DNA from: Branchiostoma floridae
Taxonomy: Eukaryota > Chordata > Leptocardii > Amphioxiformes > Branchiostomatidae
NCBI RefSeq assembly: GCF_000003815.2
Contig: NC_049990.1
Location: 11,585,365 to 11,632,559 of the forward strand
Reading direction: 5' to 3'
Length of the DNA stretch: 47,195 bases
In this document: piece by piece, positions 1 through 13,900 of the stretch
Layout: each line of letters opens with the position of its first letter
Position numbering within the stretch: the first letter of the stretch is position 1
Notes under the pieces: model-generated
Database searches by the model: none
What the model was told of the DNA's origin: nothing
The model's input: the letters and a program-made list of their open reading frames with translations, nothing else
Position numbers and translations under genes: made by a program

Positions 1-1704
1 TGAATGTGGATGCAAACTTCAATAGATGTGCCTTAAACTCTAATCCTTAGCGGTACGCTTAGGGTTAGGGTTAGGGTTAGGGTAATGGTTAGAGTCAACA
101 TGTCTAAGACATGTCTTCTAGTCGGTCACTCTCAGTGTCATTGTAAAGGTATCTCGGTACAGAGATTGTAAACTGCATTCCGTTTCAAATTTGGATACGC
201 ACTTCCCTAGGTATGTCTATAACTCTAACTCAAACGGTTACGGTTAGGGTTAGGGTTAGGGTTAGGGTTAGGGTTAGGGTAGTGCTTAGAGGCAACATGG
301 CTAAGAGTGTATTCTAGTCGGTCAAACTTGGTATCATTGCAAAGGTATCTTGGTGCAGAGTTGTAATCTGCAAACCGTTTTGAATTTGGGTGCTTACTTC
401 CCGAGATATGACTTAAACACTAACCGCTAGGGTTAGGGTTAGGGTTAAGGTAGTGCATAGAGGCAACATGGCTAAGAGTGTATTCTAGTCGGTCAAACTT
501 GGTATCATTGCAAAGGTATCTTGATACAGAGCTGTAATCTGCAAACCGTTTTGAATTTGGGTGCTTACTTCCCGAGATATGACTTAAACGGTAACCGCTA
601 GGGTTAGGGTTAAGGTTAGGGTTAGGGTTAGGGTTAGGCTAAGGGTTAGGGTTAGGGTTAGGGTTAGGGTTAGGGTTAGGGTTAGGGTAGTGCTTAGAGG
701 CAACATGGCTAAGTGTGTATTCTAGTCGGTCAAATTTGGTATCATTGCAAAGGTATCTTGGTACAGAGTTGTAATCTACAAACCGTTTTGAATTTGGGTG
801 CTTACTTCCCTAGATATGAATTATACACTAACCGCTAGGGTTAGGGTTAGGGTTAGGGTAGTGCTTAGATGCAACATGGCTAAGAGTGTATTCTAGTTGG
901 TCAAACTTGGTATCATTGCAAAGGTATCTTGGTACAGAGTTGTAATCTGCAAACCGTTTTGATTTTGGGTGCTTACTTCCCGAGATATGACTTAAACGCT
1001 AACGGCTAGGGTTAGGGTTAGGTTTAGGGTTAGGGTTAGGGTAGTGCTTAGAGGCAACATGGCTAAGAATGTATTCTAGTCGGTCAAACTTGGTATCATT
1101 GCAAAGGTATCTTGGTACAGAGTTATAATCTGCAAACCGTTTTGAATTTGGGTGCTTACTTCCCGAGATATGACTTAAACACTAACCGCTAGGGTTAGGG
1201 TTAGGGTTAGGGTTAGGGTTAGGGTTAGGGTAGTGCTTAGAGGCAACATGGCTAAGAGTGTATTCTAGTCGGTCAAACTTGGTATCATTGCAAAGGTATC
1301 TTGGTACAGAGTTGTAATCTGCAAACCGTTTTGAATTTGGGTGCTTACTTCCCGAGATATGACTTAAACACTAACCGCTAGGGTTATGGTTAGGGTTAGG
1401 GTAGTGCTTAGAGGCAACACGGATAAGAGTGTATTCTAGTCGGTCAAAATTGGTATCATTGCAAAGTTATCTTGGTACAGAGTTGTAATCTGCAAAACGT
1501 TATGAATTTGGGTGCTTACTTCCCGAGATATGACTTAAACACTAACCGCTAGGATTAGGGTTAGGGTTAGGGTTAGGGTTAGGGTAGTGCTTAGAGGCAA
1601 CATGGCTAAGAGTGTATTCTAGTCGGCCAAACTTGGTATCATTGCAAAGCTTATCTTGGTACAGAGTTGTAATCTGCATACCGCTTTAAAATTGGGTGTT
1701 TACT

Positions 1705-1804
1705 NNNNNNNNNNNNNNNNNNNNNNNNNNNNNNNNNNNNNNNNNNNNNNNNNNNNNNNNNNNNNNNNNNNNNNNNNNNNNNNNNNNNNNNNNNNNNNNN
1801 NNNN
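1705..1804. other. Assembly gap (100 N)
   Basis: Exactly 100 N inside the satellite. That round number is often used for gaps of unknown size. Confidence 0.98.
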
Positions 1805-1890
1805 AGGGTTAGGCTTAGGGTTAGGGTAGTGCTTAGAGGCAACATGGCTAAGAGTGTATTCTAGTCGGTCAAACTTGGTATCATTGCAAA

Positions 1891-2409
1891 NNNNNNNNNN
1901 NNNNNNNNNNNNNNNNNNNNNNNNNNNNNNNNNNNNNNNNNNNNNNNNNNNNNNNNNNNNNNNNNNNNNNNNNNNNNNNNNNNNNNNNNNNNNNNNNNNN
2001 NNNNNNNNNNNNNNNNNNNNNNNNNNNNNNNNNNNNNNNNNNNNNNNNNNNNNNNNNNNNNNNNNNNNNNNNNNNNNNNNNNNNNNNNNNNNNNNNNNNN
2101 NNNNNNNNNNNNNNNNNNNNNNNNNNNNNNNNNNNNNNNNNNNNNNNNNNNNNNNNNNNNNNNNNNNNNNNNNNNNNNNNNNNNNNNNNNNNNNNNNNNN
2201 NNNNNNNNNNNNNNNNNNNNNNNNNNNNNNNNNNNNNNNNNNNNNNNNNNNNNNNNNNNNNNNNNNNNNNNNNNNNNNNNNNNNNNNNNNNNNNNNNNNN
2301 NNNNNNNNNNNNNNNNNNNNNNNNNNNNNNNNNNNNNNNNNNNNNNNNNNNNNNNNNNNNNNNNNNNNNNNNNNNNNNNNNNNNNNNNNNNNNNNNNNNN
2401 NNNNNNNNN
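1891..2409. other. Assembly gap (519 N)
   Basis: Run of N within the satellite; sequence on both sides is the same repeat unit. Confidence 0.98.
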
Positions 2410-3727
2410 TCTAGTCGGTCAACTTGGTATCATTGCAAAGGTATCTTGGTGCAGAGTTGTAATCTGCAAACCGTTTTGAATTTGGGTGCTTACTTCCCGA
2501 GATATGACTTAAACACTAACCGCTAGGGTTAGGGTTAGGGTTAAGGTAGTGCATAGAGGCAACATGGCTAAGAGTGTATTCTAGTCGGTCAAACTTGGTA
2601 TCATTGCAAAGGTATCTTGATACAGAGCTGTAATCTGCAAACCGTTTTGAATTTGGGTGCTTACTTCCCGAGATATGACTTAAACGGTAACCGCTAGGGT
2701 TAGGGTTAAAGTTAGGGTTAGGGTAAGGGTTAGGGTTAGGGTTAGGGTTAGGGTTAGGGTTAGGGTAGTGCTTAGAGGCAACATGGCTAAGTGTGTTTTC
2801 TAGTCGGTCAAATTTGGTATCATTGCAAAGGTATCTTGGTACAGAGTTGTAATCTACAAACCGTTTTGAATTTGGGTGCTTACTTCCCGAGATATGAATT
2901 AAACACTAACCGCTAGGGTTAGGGTTAGGGTTAGGGTAGTGCTTAGATGCAACATGGCTAAGAGTGTATTCTAGTTGGTCAAACTTGGTATCATTGCAAA
3001 GGTATCTTGGTACAGAGTTGTAATCTGCAAACCGTTTTGATTTTGGGTGCTTACTTCCCGAGATATGACTTAAACGCTAACGGCTAGGGTTAGGGTTAGG
3101 TTTAGGGTTAGGGTTAGGGTAGTGCTTAGAGGCAACATGGCTAAGAGTGTATTCTAGTTGGTCAAACTTGGTATCATTGCAAAGGTATCTTGGTACAGAG
3201 TTGTAATCTGCAAACCGTTTTGATTTTGGGTGCTTACTTCCCGAGATATGACTTAAACGCTAACGGCTAGGGTTAGGGTTAGGTTTAGGGTTAGGGTTAG
3301 GGTAGTGCTTAGAGGCAACATGGCTAAGAATGTATTCTAGTCGGTCAAACTTGGTATCATTGCAAAGGTATCTTGGTACAGAGTTATAATCTGCAAACCG
3401 TTTTGAATTTGGGTGCTTACTTCCCGAGATATGACTTAAACACTAACCGCTAGGGTTAGGGTTAGGGTTAGGGTTAGGGTTAGGGTAGTGCTTTTATGGT
3501 ACGTGGTGTAAGAGTGTATTCTAGTCGGTCAAACTTGGTATCATTGCAAAGGTATCTTGGCACAGAGTGCCGATCTGCAAACCGTTTTGAATTTGGGTGC
3601 TTACTTCCCGAGATATGACTTAAACACTAACCGCTCGGGTTAGGGTTAGGGTTAGGGTTAGGCTTAGGGTTAGGGTAGTGCTTAGAGCCAACATGGCTAA
3701 GAGTGTACTCTAGTCGGTCAAACTTGG

Positions 3728-3972
3728 NNNNNNNNNNNNNNNNNNNNNNNNNNNNNNNNNNNNNNNNNNNNNNNNNNNNNNNNNNNNNNNNNNNNNNNNN
3801 NNNNNNNNNNNNNNNNNNNNNNNNNNNNNNNNNNNNNNNNNNNNNNNNNNNNNNNNNNNNNNNNNNNNNNNNNNNNNNNNNNNNNNNNNNNNNNNNNNNN
3901 NNNNNNNNNNNNNNNNNNNNNNNNNNNNNNNNNNNNNNNNNNNNNNNNNNNNNNNNNNNNNNNNNNNNNNNN
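3728..3972. other. Assembly gap (245 N)
   Basis: Run of N within the satellite. The flanking unit resembles the one at 1611-1704. Confidence 0.98.
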
Positions 3973-5410
3973 ATATGACTTAAACACTAACCGCTAGGAT
4001 TAGGGTTAGGGTTAGGGTTAGGGTTAGGGTAGTGCTTAGAGGCAACATGGCTAAGAGTGTATTCTAGTCGGCCAAACTTGGTATCATTGCAAAGCTTATC
4101 TTGGTACAGAGTTGTAATCTGCAAACCGCTTTAAAATTGGGTGTTTACTCCCCGCCATTTGACATAAGCACTAACTGCTAGGATTAGGGTTAGGTTAAGG
4201 TTATGGTAAGGGTAGTGCTTAGATGCTATATGGCTAAGAGTGTATTCTAGTAGGTCAAACTTGGTATCATTGCAAAGGTATCTTGGTGCAGATTTGTAAA
4301 CTGCAAAACGTTTTAAAATCTGGTGCTTAATTGCCGAGATATGACATAAGCACTAACCGCCTGGGTTAGGATTAGGGTTGAGGTTAGGGTTAGGGTAGTG
4401 CTTAGATGCAATATGGCTAAGAGTGTATTCTAGTCGGCCAAATTTTGTATTATTGAAAAGGTATCTTGGTACAAAGTTGTAAACTGCAAACCGTTTTAAA
4501 ATTGGGTATTTACTTCCCGACATATGACATAAGCACTAACCGCTAGGGTTAGGGTTATGGTTAAGGTTAGGGTTAGGGTAGTGCTTAGATCGTCTTCTTT
4601 ACATCGTCTTCTTACTTCCTGTGAAATGCCTTAAGCACTAACCGCTAAGGTTAGGGTTATGGTTAATGTAAGGGGTTAGGGTAGTGCTTAGATACAATAT
4701 GGCTAAGAGTGTATTCTAGTCGGTCAAACCTGGTATCATGAAAATAGTATGTTGGTATAACAGAGTTGGAAACTGCAAGCCGGTTAATAATTGGGTGTTT
4801 ACTTCCCGAGATATTACATAAGCACTAACCGCTACGGTTAGGGTTAAGGTTAAGGTTGGGGTAGTGCTTATATGCTATATGCTAAGAGTGTATTCTAGTA
4901 TGCCAAACTTGGTATCATTGAAAAGGTAGCTTGGTACAGAATTGTAAACTACAAACCGTTTTAAAATCGGGTTCTTCCAAAATATGACTTAAGGACTATT
5001 CGCTAGGGTTAGGGTTAGGGTTAAGGTTAGGGTTAGGATAGTGTCTAGATGCAATATGACTAAGAGTGTATTCTATTCGGTCAAACTTGGTATCATTGAA
5101 AAGGTATCTTGGTACAGAGTTGTAAACTGTAAACCGTTTCAAAATCGGGTGCTTTCTTCGCGAGATATGACTTAAGCACTAACCGGTAGGGTTAGGGTTA
5201 GGGTTAAGGTTAGGGTTAGGGTTGTGCTTAGATGCAACATGGCTAAGAGTGTATCATACTCGCTTAAATTTGATATCATTAAAAAGGTAGCTTGTTACAG
5301 AGTTGTAAACTGCAAACCGTTTTAAAATCGGGTGCTTTTTTCCGAGATACATTAATGACTTAGGCACTAACCGGTAGGGTTAGGGTTAGGGCTATGGTTA
5401 GGGTTAGGCC

Positions 5411-5705
5411 TAATTATATTATGAAAAAATACGAAATTGTATTCCCTGTGGAGCTTGACAGACATAGCCCCTAAAAGTTTTTTCTTTCAAATTTAGGTAG
5501 CTAACGTCTTACGTATTACGTCTTGTTGAGTATTATTATATTCCGAAATGGCTCTAAATGATATTCTCTAGCTCTGTGAAGCATGACAGACATAGCCCTC
5601 AGAACTTTTACGTGTTACGTGTAACGTGTTATTGTGTACAATTATATTACAAAAAGGTACAAAATAGTATACCACAAGGACGTTGACAGCTAAAGTGTCC
5701 TCACA
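5411..5705 (+). repeat. Diverged minisatellite, about 105-120 bp period
   Basis: Three degraded copies begin with ATTATATT at about 5413, 5534 and 5641. The first two share a GACAGACATAGCCC block followed by an AACTTTT or AAAGTTTT run. It fills the gap between the TTAGGG satellite and the first visible exon of gene A. No promoter or start codon in frame with that exon was found. Confidence 0.6.
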
Positions 5706-5762
5706 AATAAAAATACAAGGACGTACAGCAATGTCGATAGATCTGCACCCTCCCTACCGTAG

Positions 5763-7948
5763 GCTGGAACCCCTGTGCGGAGAACAACGGCGGATGTAGC
5801 CACCTCTGCCTGTACCGGCCTACCGGAGTCTCCTGTGGCTGTCCAACGGACATGGAGCTCCTCAACACCGACGGACGCACTTGCATCGTCTCTGAGGCCT
5901 TCCTGTTCGTTCTGCGCAGCAGCGACGTCAGAAGAGTATCACTGGAAACCCAAAACAATAAGGACAAAGTGCTGCCTATGCCGGACATGAAAGTAGCGAG
6001 CTCTTTTGACTTGGACATCAGCGACAACAGGATCTACTGGGCTGATGTCAATCTGAATGTGGGATTGTTTGCTTGTTGATATATAGCTTGTCTTGATAAG
6101 TTTAGCAGTGATTGATACACATGTACTAGAAGTGTGTACGTTGACACCCCAACGTTGTGCATGCACACGTACACGCATACTCAGACCTGTTTTAGCAGAT
6201 TTTACTTAAATCAAATGGTTGGAGGTAAACAAGCTAATATTATCATTAGGGGCTAAATAGTCTTGAAATATGCATTCTTTTGGTATACAATTAGAAAATA
6301 TGAAATTAGCCCACATTACATTAATTTGCATATTTCAAATGTTCTTGAAAACAACAAGGCTCAAAACAAGTTTTCAAAACACAGATGATGATCATGATGA
6401 AATATAATTTTTTTCTGATCGAGTATACATTACAGATTACAGGTACCTCACTATCTACAGTGTTTAGCATACACATATCTACTGCATCAATAGCACACCT
6501 GGCGACTCGACCGAAACTTACAGCCCCCGTGGGAGCAATATCTTCTCTAAATAAAGGCTGTAAAAATACTGCTTTCTTTCTCACCCCCCAGACCATAAGT
6601 CGAGTCTACATGAACGGCAGTAGTGCTGAGAAGATTGTCCAGTCTGGGCTTGACAGCCCACAGAGCATCGCGGTGGACTGGGTCGCCCAAAATCTGTACT
6701 GGGCGGACACGGGAACCGACCGGATCGAGGTGGCGCGGCTGGACGGGTCGTCCCGAAAAGTGCTGGTCTGGCAAGACTTAAAGAGCCCATGGTCACTGGC
6801 GCTAGATCCAGCCTTCGGGTAAGAGGGATCGCCTTCTTGTGTAAATTCAAAAGTGTTTTACACTGCTAGAAAAGAGGGACCAATAGTGGTAAATGCCAAG
6901 TGACGATTGCCAAAAGTTATTGGTGGTATATTAATATGTTTTAAGACAGTAATTATGTTCCTTTTGTCTTATCCTAAAAGTAGCGGCAACTATTATGATG
7001 ACAGATGACGTACTAGGTAACAAACCAAGAAAAAAATTAAGGGAATAAGCAATATTATAGATACCCCTTTCCAGTTACGACGGCCATGTTGGATTTCCCG
7101 GGGCCATGCACCAAAACGAGGCTGCACTTGGTAATTCTTCTATATAGCATTTATTGGAGACATAAGTATGCCATCCTCATGTAACATGGCCGTCGTATCT
7201 GCAAAGAGGTCTATTGGTATTGACAATATTTGCGTCTTCTGGAATGTTGGTGTACCATCGATCCAGATACATGTACTGGTCTGCGTGGAGCACTGAACCT
7301 AAGATAGAGCGAGCCTCTATGGATGGGTCCAACCGCCTCGTCTTGCTGGACGGAGTGGGTCGTGCTAACGGACTGACCATCGACTACCAGGACAGACGGC
7401 TATACTGGGCAGACCTGGACAACAACCTGATAGAGTCTTCTAACATGCAAGGTACCTGTTGATTTTTCTTTTATAATAAATTGAAATAAGGTATGTTTGC
7501 TAAATCTAAAGGCCACATCGTGTGATTTTGAGCAGGCAAGCCAAGCATACATACACAAGTAAACATAGTTGCCAAAAGATATATGGAAATGTCCTCCCCC
7601 CCACCAACCTGGCTAATATAATACTGTTGTGCCTGGATGGCTTTATTGCTTCTTTTACACAGTAGACTGTGAGCATGCTACTCTTTTAGGGAAACATATC
7701 ATTAGCTAAAATCCTCGAACCTATACCATTTACAGGTGATGATCGTCGCCAGGTGATATCAGGCACCAGGATGATTTTTACCTTGACGCTGTACCAAGAT
7801 TACGTCTACTGGACAGACCCGGCGGCACCTGGCATCGAAAGAGCCAACAAGGTGACGGGAGAAAATCGAACCTTTATTCATCATTACCCTAAAGACAAGG
7901 AGGGAAGCATCAAGGACACCCTAGTGTTTCACTCCTCCAGACAGCCAG
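5763..7948 (+). other. Gene A module: EGF plus third-type YWTD beta-propeller
   Basis: Visible residues 1-307 over four exons. The EGF has the LRP signature [14 protein letters not shown]. The propeller then shows five YWTD-type strands: [29 protein letters not shown] and YVYWTD. It includes LRP5/6-diagnostic stretches such as [23 protein letters not shown] and LVFHSSRQ. In LRP6 this position (third propeller) belongs to the DKK1/Wnt3a-binding half. The donor after 6058 (AAT|GTGGGA) is weak but is the only one that continues the propeller. Confidence 0.9.
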
Positions 7949-10900
7949 GTAAAATCGTATTTGTCTCATGTTTTGAGGTACGGATGCTATACATGTGGTG
8001 TGTTTGTGCTATCTATATCATGTGTTGCATCTCTTGTTGGCAAGTATAAGTGCATTTAGTCACAAATGTACTTTATGGACATGAAAATTCCAAACATAGT
8101 ATTTTTGTCAAAGACGTATTGTTGCAAAATTATCATAACCTGTATCCTTTACTCATACTATCGATTTCAAAAGAGAAAACCGATTTCAAATCTCCTATCC
8201 ACATTAGACAAAGTGTATTTGTGAGAAAATTCCTTTGTCTTTTGCACCAAGGATCTTCTAACCAGTGTGCTGTTAATAATGGCGGATGTCCCCATCTGTG
8301 CCTGGCCACCGCCATGTCAGCGCCTACACCAACCTCTGCTGAAGCTCCTCTGGATCTGCTTGTCAAATGTGACTGTCCGTCACATTGGACGCTGGACTCC
8401 GACAACAGAACCTGTCATCGTAAGTTTAGATTTTACTAGCAATATCACAGAGAACTTAGTCTGTGAATCGATTTGGCATTCTTCGACACAAAGCCTCACT
8501 TGCGACCGATACAATATTCATTGGGAATCTCTGCTAGACCGGGCTGAAGTTTCCACTTTGGTGGGTGTGATCTCTACCCAACTGCCAGCCAATTAGAGAA
8601 TTGCCTTTAGTTACAGAAAATATTCAGACAAGTATCTGATTGGCTGAAAGCAGATTAGAGGATACGTCCACAAACGTGGACACCTCGGCCCGGTTTAAGC
8701 TAATATCACATTTTCCAACCGGGGCCCGGCCGTGCTGTTTGTGGAAACGAAAAATAGAAATGTAGACTTAAATATATTCACAAAATTCCCACGACTATTC
8801 TTTGTAGTTTGATGTGTTTTGTATACTAGTAATACTTATCACCCCGAAAGCTGACTGGTCGGGTCCTGATTTGGAAATGTGACGTAGGCCTTAGCAGAGC
8901 TCGAGCCTCCCTAAGATACATGTATATTGTATAGGAACATTGTAAGAGGCTACGAATCATTTTATGTTACCAAATATGATACAAAAATTCCCCATTTTTT
9001 CACCAGCTCCACAGTCGTTTTTGCTGTTCAGTCAGAAGAAGCAGATCAGCCGTATAGTGATTGACGAACAACAGAGTCCGTACATCGTTCTACCCTTCCA
9101 CCAACTGCGCAACGTTAAGACCATCGACTACGATCGTGTTGGGGAACACATCTACTGGATCGATGGTCGCATCAAACAGATAAAGAGGGCTGCAATCAAC
9201 GGTTCTGATGTAAGTACTCTAATTATGTGTAATGCTGTTTTCTTTTCTGTCATCAGAATTAAGGATATTTAAACCGAGAGTAGGCAGGGACATGCAATTA
9301 AATAATGTCGGTTTGGACATGCAATACATGGCAAAATTTGTATTGTGACTGTTCCGTGTCAACCAACAAGCGTGAGTGACTGTGACGTCAGGTGCATAAA
9401 AAAATAAGGAGGTTCACGACTCTAAGTACGCATGCGCAAGGTCAAGGGTAAAGGCCAATGTGAGCTAAAGAATACCCGTTCAACATTGACACTGTTGATA
9501 CAAATCGAGCTACAGAGTCTGCGAAGGCATAAAGCGTGGCCGACACAATAATTTTTTATAAGTCAGGGTCTTCAGCCTTGACCTTGTGCATGCGTACTTC
9601 AAGAATCATTAACCTCCTTATAGCCATCATGGTTTTAAGATCCCGTGTCTACATCAACAGGTCATTAGAGTGGTGTCGAACCGTGAGTTCAACCCGTTCG
9701 ACTTTGCTATTGATGAGTACTCCCGCCACATCTACTGGACATGTTCTCAGACCAACACTATCAATGTCACACGTATCGGCGATCCTATCACACCACTCGG
9801 CGCCGTCATTTCTCGCGGACGCCCGCGTACAATTGCCGTAGACCCAACCAGAGGGTAGGAGGATTTTAGGATGACAATTTCCCCATATTCATTTAGAATG
9901 ATTCACATTGGTATAAGATGCAAACATTTGATACAGTATCTTTTCTATCTTGAAGCGAAATCTGTGTAGTTAGATCTGAATTGAAAGTAATTCAACATTA
10001 AAAATATATTCAAACATTCTTTCAATGAAATTTACATTTCAGCTTCCTAAGGGACGTTATGGAATGACGTTTTAGATAATTTGTAGCATGTTTCGCTAGC
10101 TTGTCCTCTTGTTTTCACGATAGGTGCATATTCTGGACCGACTGGAGTTTGGGGCCTTATTATCCATCTATTGAGAGGGCCTCCTTGGACGGGACAGAAC
10201 GTCAAACGCTCTTCAACAGCGATGACATCAAGCAACCAGGCTCGCTCGCTATCGACATCAAGCACGGAATACTGTACTGGGCAGATAACGAGCTCAAAAG
10301 GATCGAGAGCTCTGGTCTGGACGGTAAGAACGGTTGGTTTTTACTTGGCATAGGGCTCTTAAATTCCGATCCCCAAAGTGATTTCTCTGTTATTGATTCT
10401 AAATTCGAATATCATATTCTTCTAGCATCAGTTCAGTTCATCAATCAGGTGACGTCATGAATTCCCTCCAAACGGCATGCAAGAATATCACAAATATGTA
10501 TATACATGCTAGCATACTGACTGTGTATGCACATGTTTCTTACCTAAAAGATGGCGCCACTGACCAAACGTGCATGTTGGAATTCCCCTCAAATGGCTCT
10601 ACACTCTTCCCAGTGTTACGTCCACATCCGCACAAGCGAGACCTAAAATCTGTATTCATTTATTGACCAATAGGTAACACATTAGCTACATTTTCTACAT
10701 GTATACATGTACATCACCGTTGTCGACACATTGTTCTTCTGCACAGGTACTAACCGCCGGGTCCTAGTTGAAGAGAAGTCAGTTCAGCTGTCTGAATTAA
10801 CCATATATGGCGCCCACCTGTACTGGACCGACAACATCCAAGGGATAATCAAGCGAATCGACAAGTCGACGGGCAGCGAGAGAACGGACATTCAGACCGG

Positions 10901-13900
10901 GCTGGCACAATTGAGCGACATTGTTGGCGTCGAAAGCATGGACGCCAGCGAAATGAGTAAGGTTCCAATTTCATTCACTCTGTACTGAGACGGTTGGGCA
11001 ACGGATACGCCAAAAGAAATTCCTGGTCAATGAGATCTTTGGTATTGTGGAAATCTTGCAGGCCCTGGAGATCATTCATAAATTATTGAGATCATTGATA
11101 GATCATTGGTAGATTTTGGATCTTTAAAACATAATTGACATTGGATGACATCTGAGATCAATGAAAAATCATTGAGATGACCATTGACAGACTTGTTAAT
11201 GCTTCGCCATTGAAGGAAATCATACATACAGCTACATACAAATAATGTTTTACTAAATCTTGATATATTCGCGTTTTTATTCACACCTGTCCGAGTAGCA
11301 TATTCAGACAAGGCGTAATAATAGATTGCTTGTTGTCATAAACACACAGTAAGTAAAATGGAGTATTTGTGGGGACTTATTATGTCACAGCTTACAATGC
11401 ATTGCAAAAGATAATATATAACATGTATGATATTTACAGACCGACATCCTTGTGCCGCCGACAATGGCGGTTGTTCACACATTTGCATCGCGATGGGAGA
11501 CCGAAGTCGTCGGTGCTCGTGCCCACTACATCTCGTGCTGCAACCAGACGAGATGAAATGTGGAGGTCGATATCCTGTTTACCCATATCATTTCTTTAAG
11601 AAACAACTTCCCTAATCTAAGGTCCTAGATATTTCAACACAATTTATCCATGTCAGAGATAGCATAGTATAGCCAGGATGCCGAGGGACTGGCGCCCTTA
11701 AAACTGTCTGGCATCCTGGCTAGCAGGACATGCAGGATAGGCGATGAAGAACATCTTTCTGTCTCCAAAAGTTGTAACAGGTGTAAAATTGTTTTAACAA
11801 AGATGCACCTTATGTGGCATGTCATTGAACGAGAACACAGCATGTTCAGGACAGAAGACATATGTACGAAAACTGGAAGTTTTGTTGCAGTACCAAGGAT
11901 AGCCACGAGGAGGCCCAAAGTTGACCTGTATCAAACCAAGACCAACTCTTGTACCAAACATCATCACAACCCAGCAATCCTCTCTTGATTACATACGTTT
12001 TACTAATGTGAAATATCCGGAAATATAAAAATTTAGTCACATACACATACACATGCGCACACGTACACACAAACACACACACTAAAAACAATACTCGACT
12101 TCTTAAACAATACCTCCATTTCTTCTATCTCCAGAGCCGCGAACCTGTGCACCCGACCAGTTCACGTGTACAACTGGTGACATGGTTTGCATTCCTTTAG
12201 CCTGGAAATGCGACGGTCTTCCGGAGTGTTCTGATCGCAGCGACGAGGCAGACTGTCGTACGTTTAATAGATTATGTAATCCAGTGGTCTAATATCAGTA
12301 TGACGTTGTCATGTACCATATTTGCTTATACTAAAACTGTGTGTCTCAATCTATAAGTGTTTTTATCGTTTAATGTTAAACAAAAATCGATAGATTCTTT
12401 TCGTAGCATTTGTATATATAATTATACCTGATCTGCAGTTTTTTTCAAAGCCGCTAAGACACTCATGCATTCTTTAACATAGAAGTCGCTGTCCTTTTGT
12501 TTGTTTGCAATTACTTAGAGTTGATGATGAAATGAACTGGGACTGATGAATTGTTCACTATTCTTCTTGTCCCATATCTTCAGCTTTTTCTTGTGAGAGT
12601 TGTTTCCAATTGGAGAAATTTTTGATGAAACTATTGAGTATAATTATGCTAAACTTTCTTCCAACACAAAAGTATACATCGATCAATTTTCAGAGACGTT
12701 GGGAGTTGTAAACTTCCTGGCACGTTTGACCAATTGCTGACGTCACGTATCAGCAAGATCACGTGTCTGTAACTCTCAAAAGTTTAAGTTCTGAAGTGAT
12801 TGGTCATTAGTATTGATCCCGAAGAAGGCGACAGTGTATACTTGTGTATGAATAAAGTGTTGGAATAAAGTTTGTACTATGGTTGATACCAACACAGCTT
12901 GAGCTTCCATGATTATTTCTTGAAGTAAATTTTGTGTGCTCACTGGCAGTCAGGTGCAGGGACGACCAGTTCATGTGCGATGATAAGGAAAAGTGTGTAG
13001 ACGCCAAGAAAGTCTGTGACGGCAAGGCAGACTGTGCGGACAAGTCGGATGAGCAATGTCACAGTACAAGTAAGAATCGCCATTCCTAGATCCCCCTCCC
13101 CCTGATACAAAAACATACTTTTGGACACAAAACCAGTTAAGCTGATCATGTGATTCAATCTAACCAATCAAGTGGTTATTTCTTTACCTATCCATTCTCT
13201 TTAGATAGATTGAAATATTATTATACAGATGACAAAACACGACTATTAGCATCTTTGAAATCTAAATCATTTTCATCATTCTGTGACAGCTTCGTGTTGA
13301 TAATAGTAAGGCTGACTGCGATATGAAAGTAAACTCTAATCAGTTAAGAAAGATAATATCCGTCCCGGCGTACTTATATCGCAAGCAGACAACATGAATT
13401 TGGAACATAAACTATCTTTTTGTACTCCTGTAACAGATGTGTGTAGGGAGGACCAGTTCAGATGTGAGAGCGGACAATGTGTGGACGGGGAGAAATTCTG
13501 TAACGGCGTGGCAGACTGTACGGACCGCTCGGATGAGAAGGAATGTCACGGTAAAAGTAAAAACTGGCGTACTACCTGTTACCTCATTCCAGTTTGGAAC
13601 ACCCAGGATAGTTATAGGCCTACTTCAAATTTCCTAACCGTGGCCTGTTCGGGCAGTTTGCAGAAACGAACAAGTTTATGCTATTGAATATGCACAAGGC
13701 ATGCTGTTATTTTTGGTCCGTTTAGTGATTTTGTTGTCTTTTTATCGTTCCCCCAAACTGTACGGCCGGGCCCCTCTGTGCAAATGTAATTACGTTAACC
13801 ATATGAGCGGTCATTCTTATCCTGAAATGTACAAGTGGCCATGAAGAATTAGAAGGTTCGCGAGTACGCATGTGCAAAGAATTGCACTATACGTTACATG

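Larger units (their letters stand above)
1..5410 (+). repeat. Tandem satellite with embedded TTAGGG tracts
   Basis: A conserved core of about 150 bp (opening with AGTGCTTAGAGGCAACATGG) alternates with 3 to about 15 copies of TTAGGG, giving units of about 170-240 bp. Units start near 281, 452, 689, 859, 1043 and 1230 and continue across three N gaps. Units left of about 3700 are nearly identical. From about 4140 to 5400 they are visibly diverged, as expected at a satellite edge. The G-rich strand reads 5'->3' into the window, the opposite of what a chromosome end lying to the left would show, so the array is probably interstitial or subtelomeric satellite rather than a telomere. ORFs here are artefacts. 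Confidence 0.95.

Noticed and set aside
1651-3987. ORFs across the N runs in the satellite
   Set aside because: They consist almost wholly of unknown residues; the known parts are satellite sequence.
5731-5762. ATG at 5731 as the start of gene A
   Set aside because: Its frame is not that of the EGF (NPCAENN), and a good acceptor lies between it and the exon.
5939-8405. Minus-strand ORFs overlapping gene A exons
   Set aside because: Shadows of the LRP-type exons, with no domains of their own.
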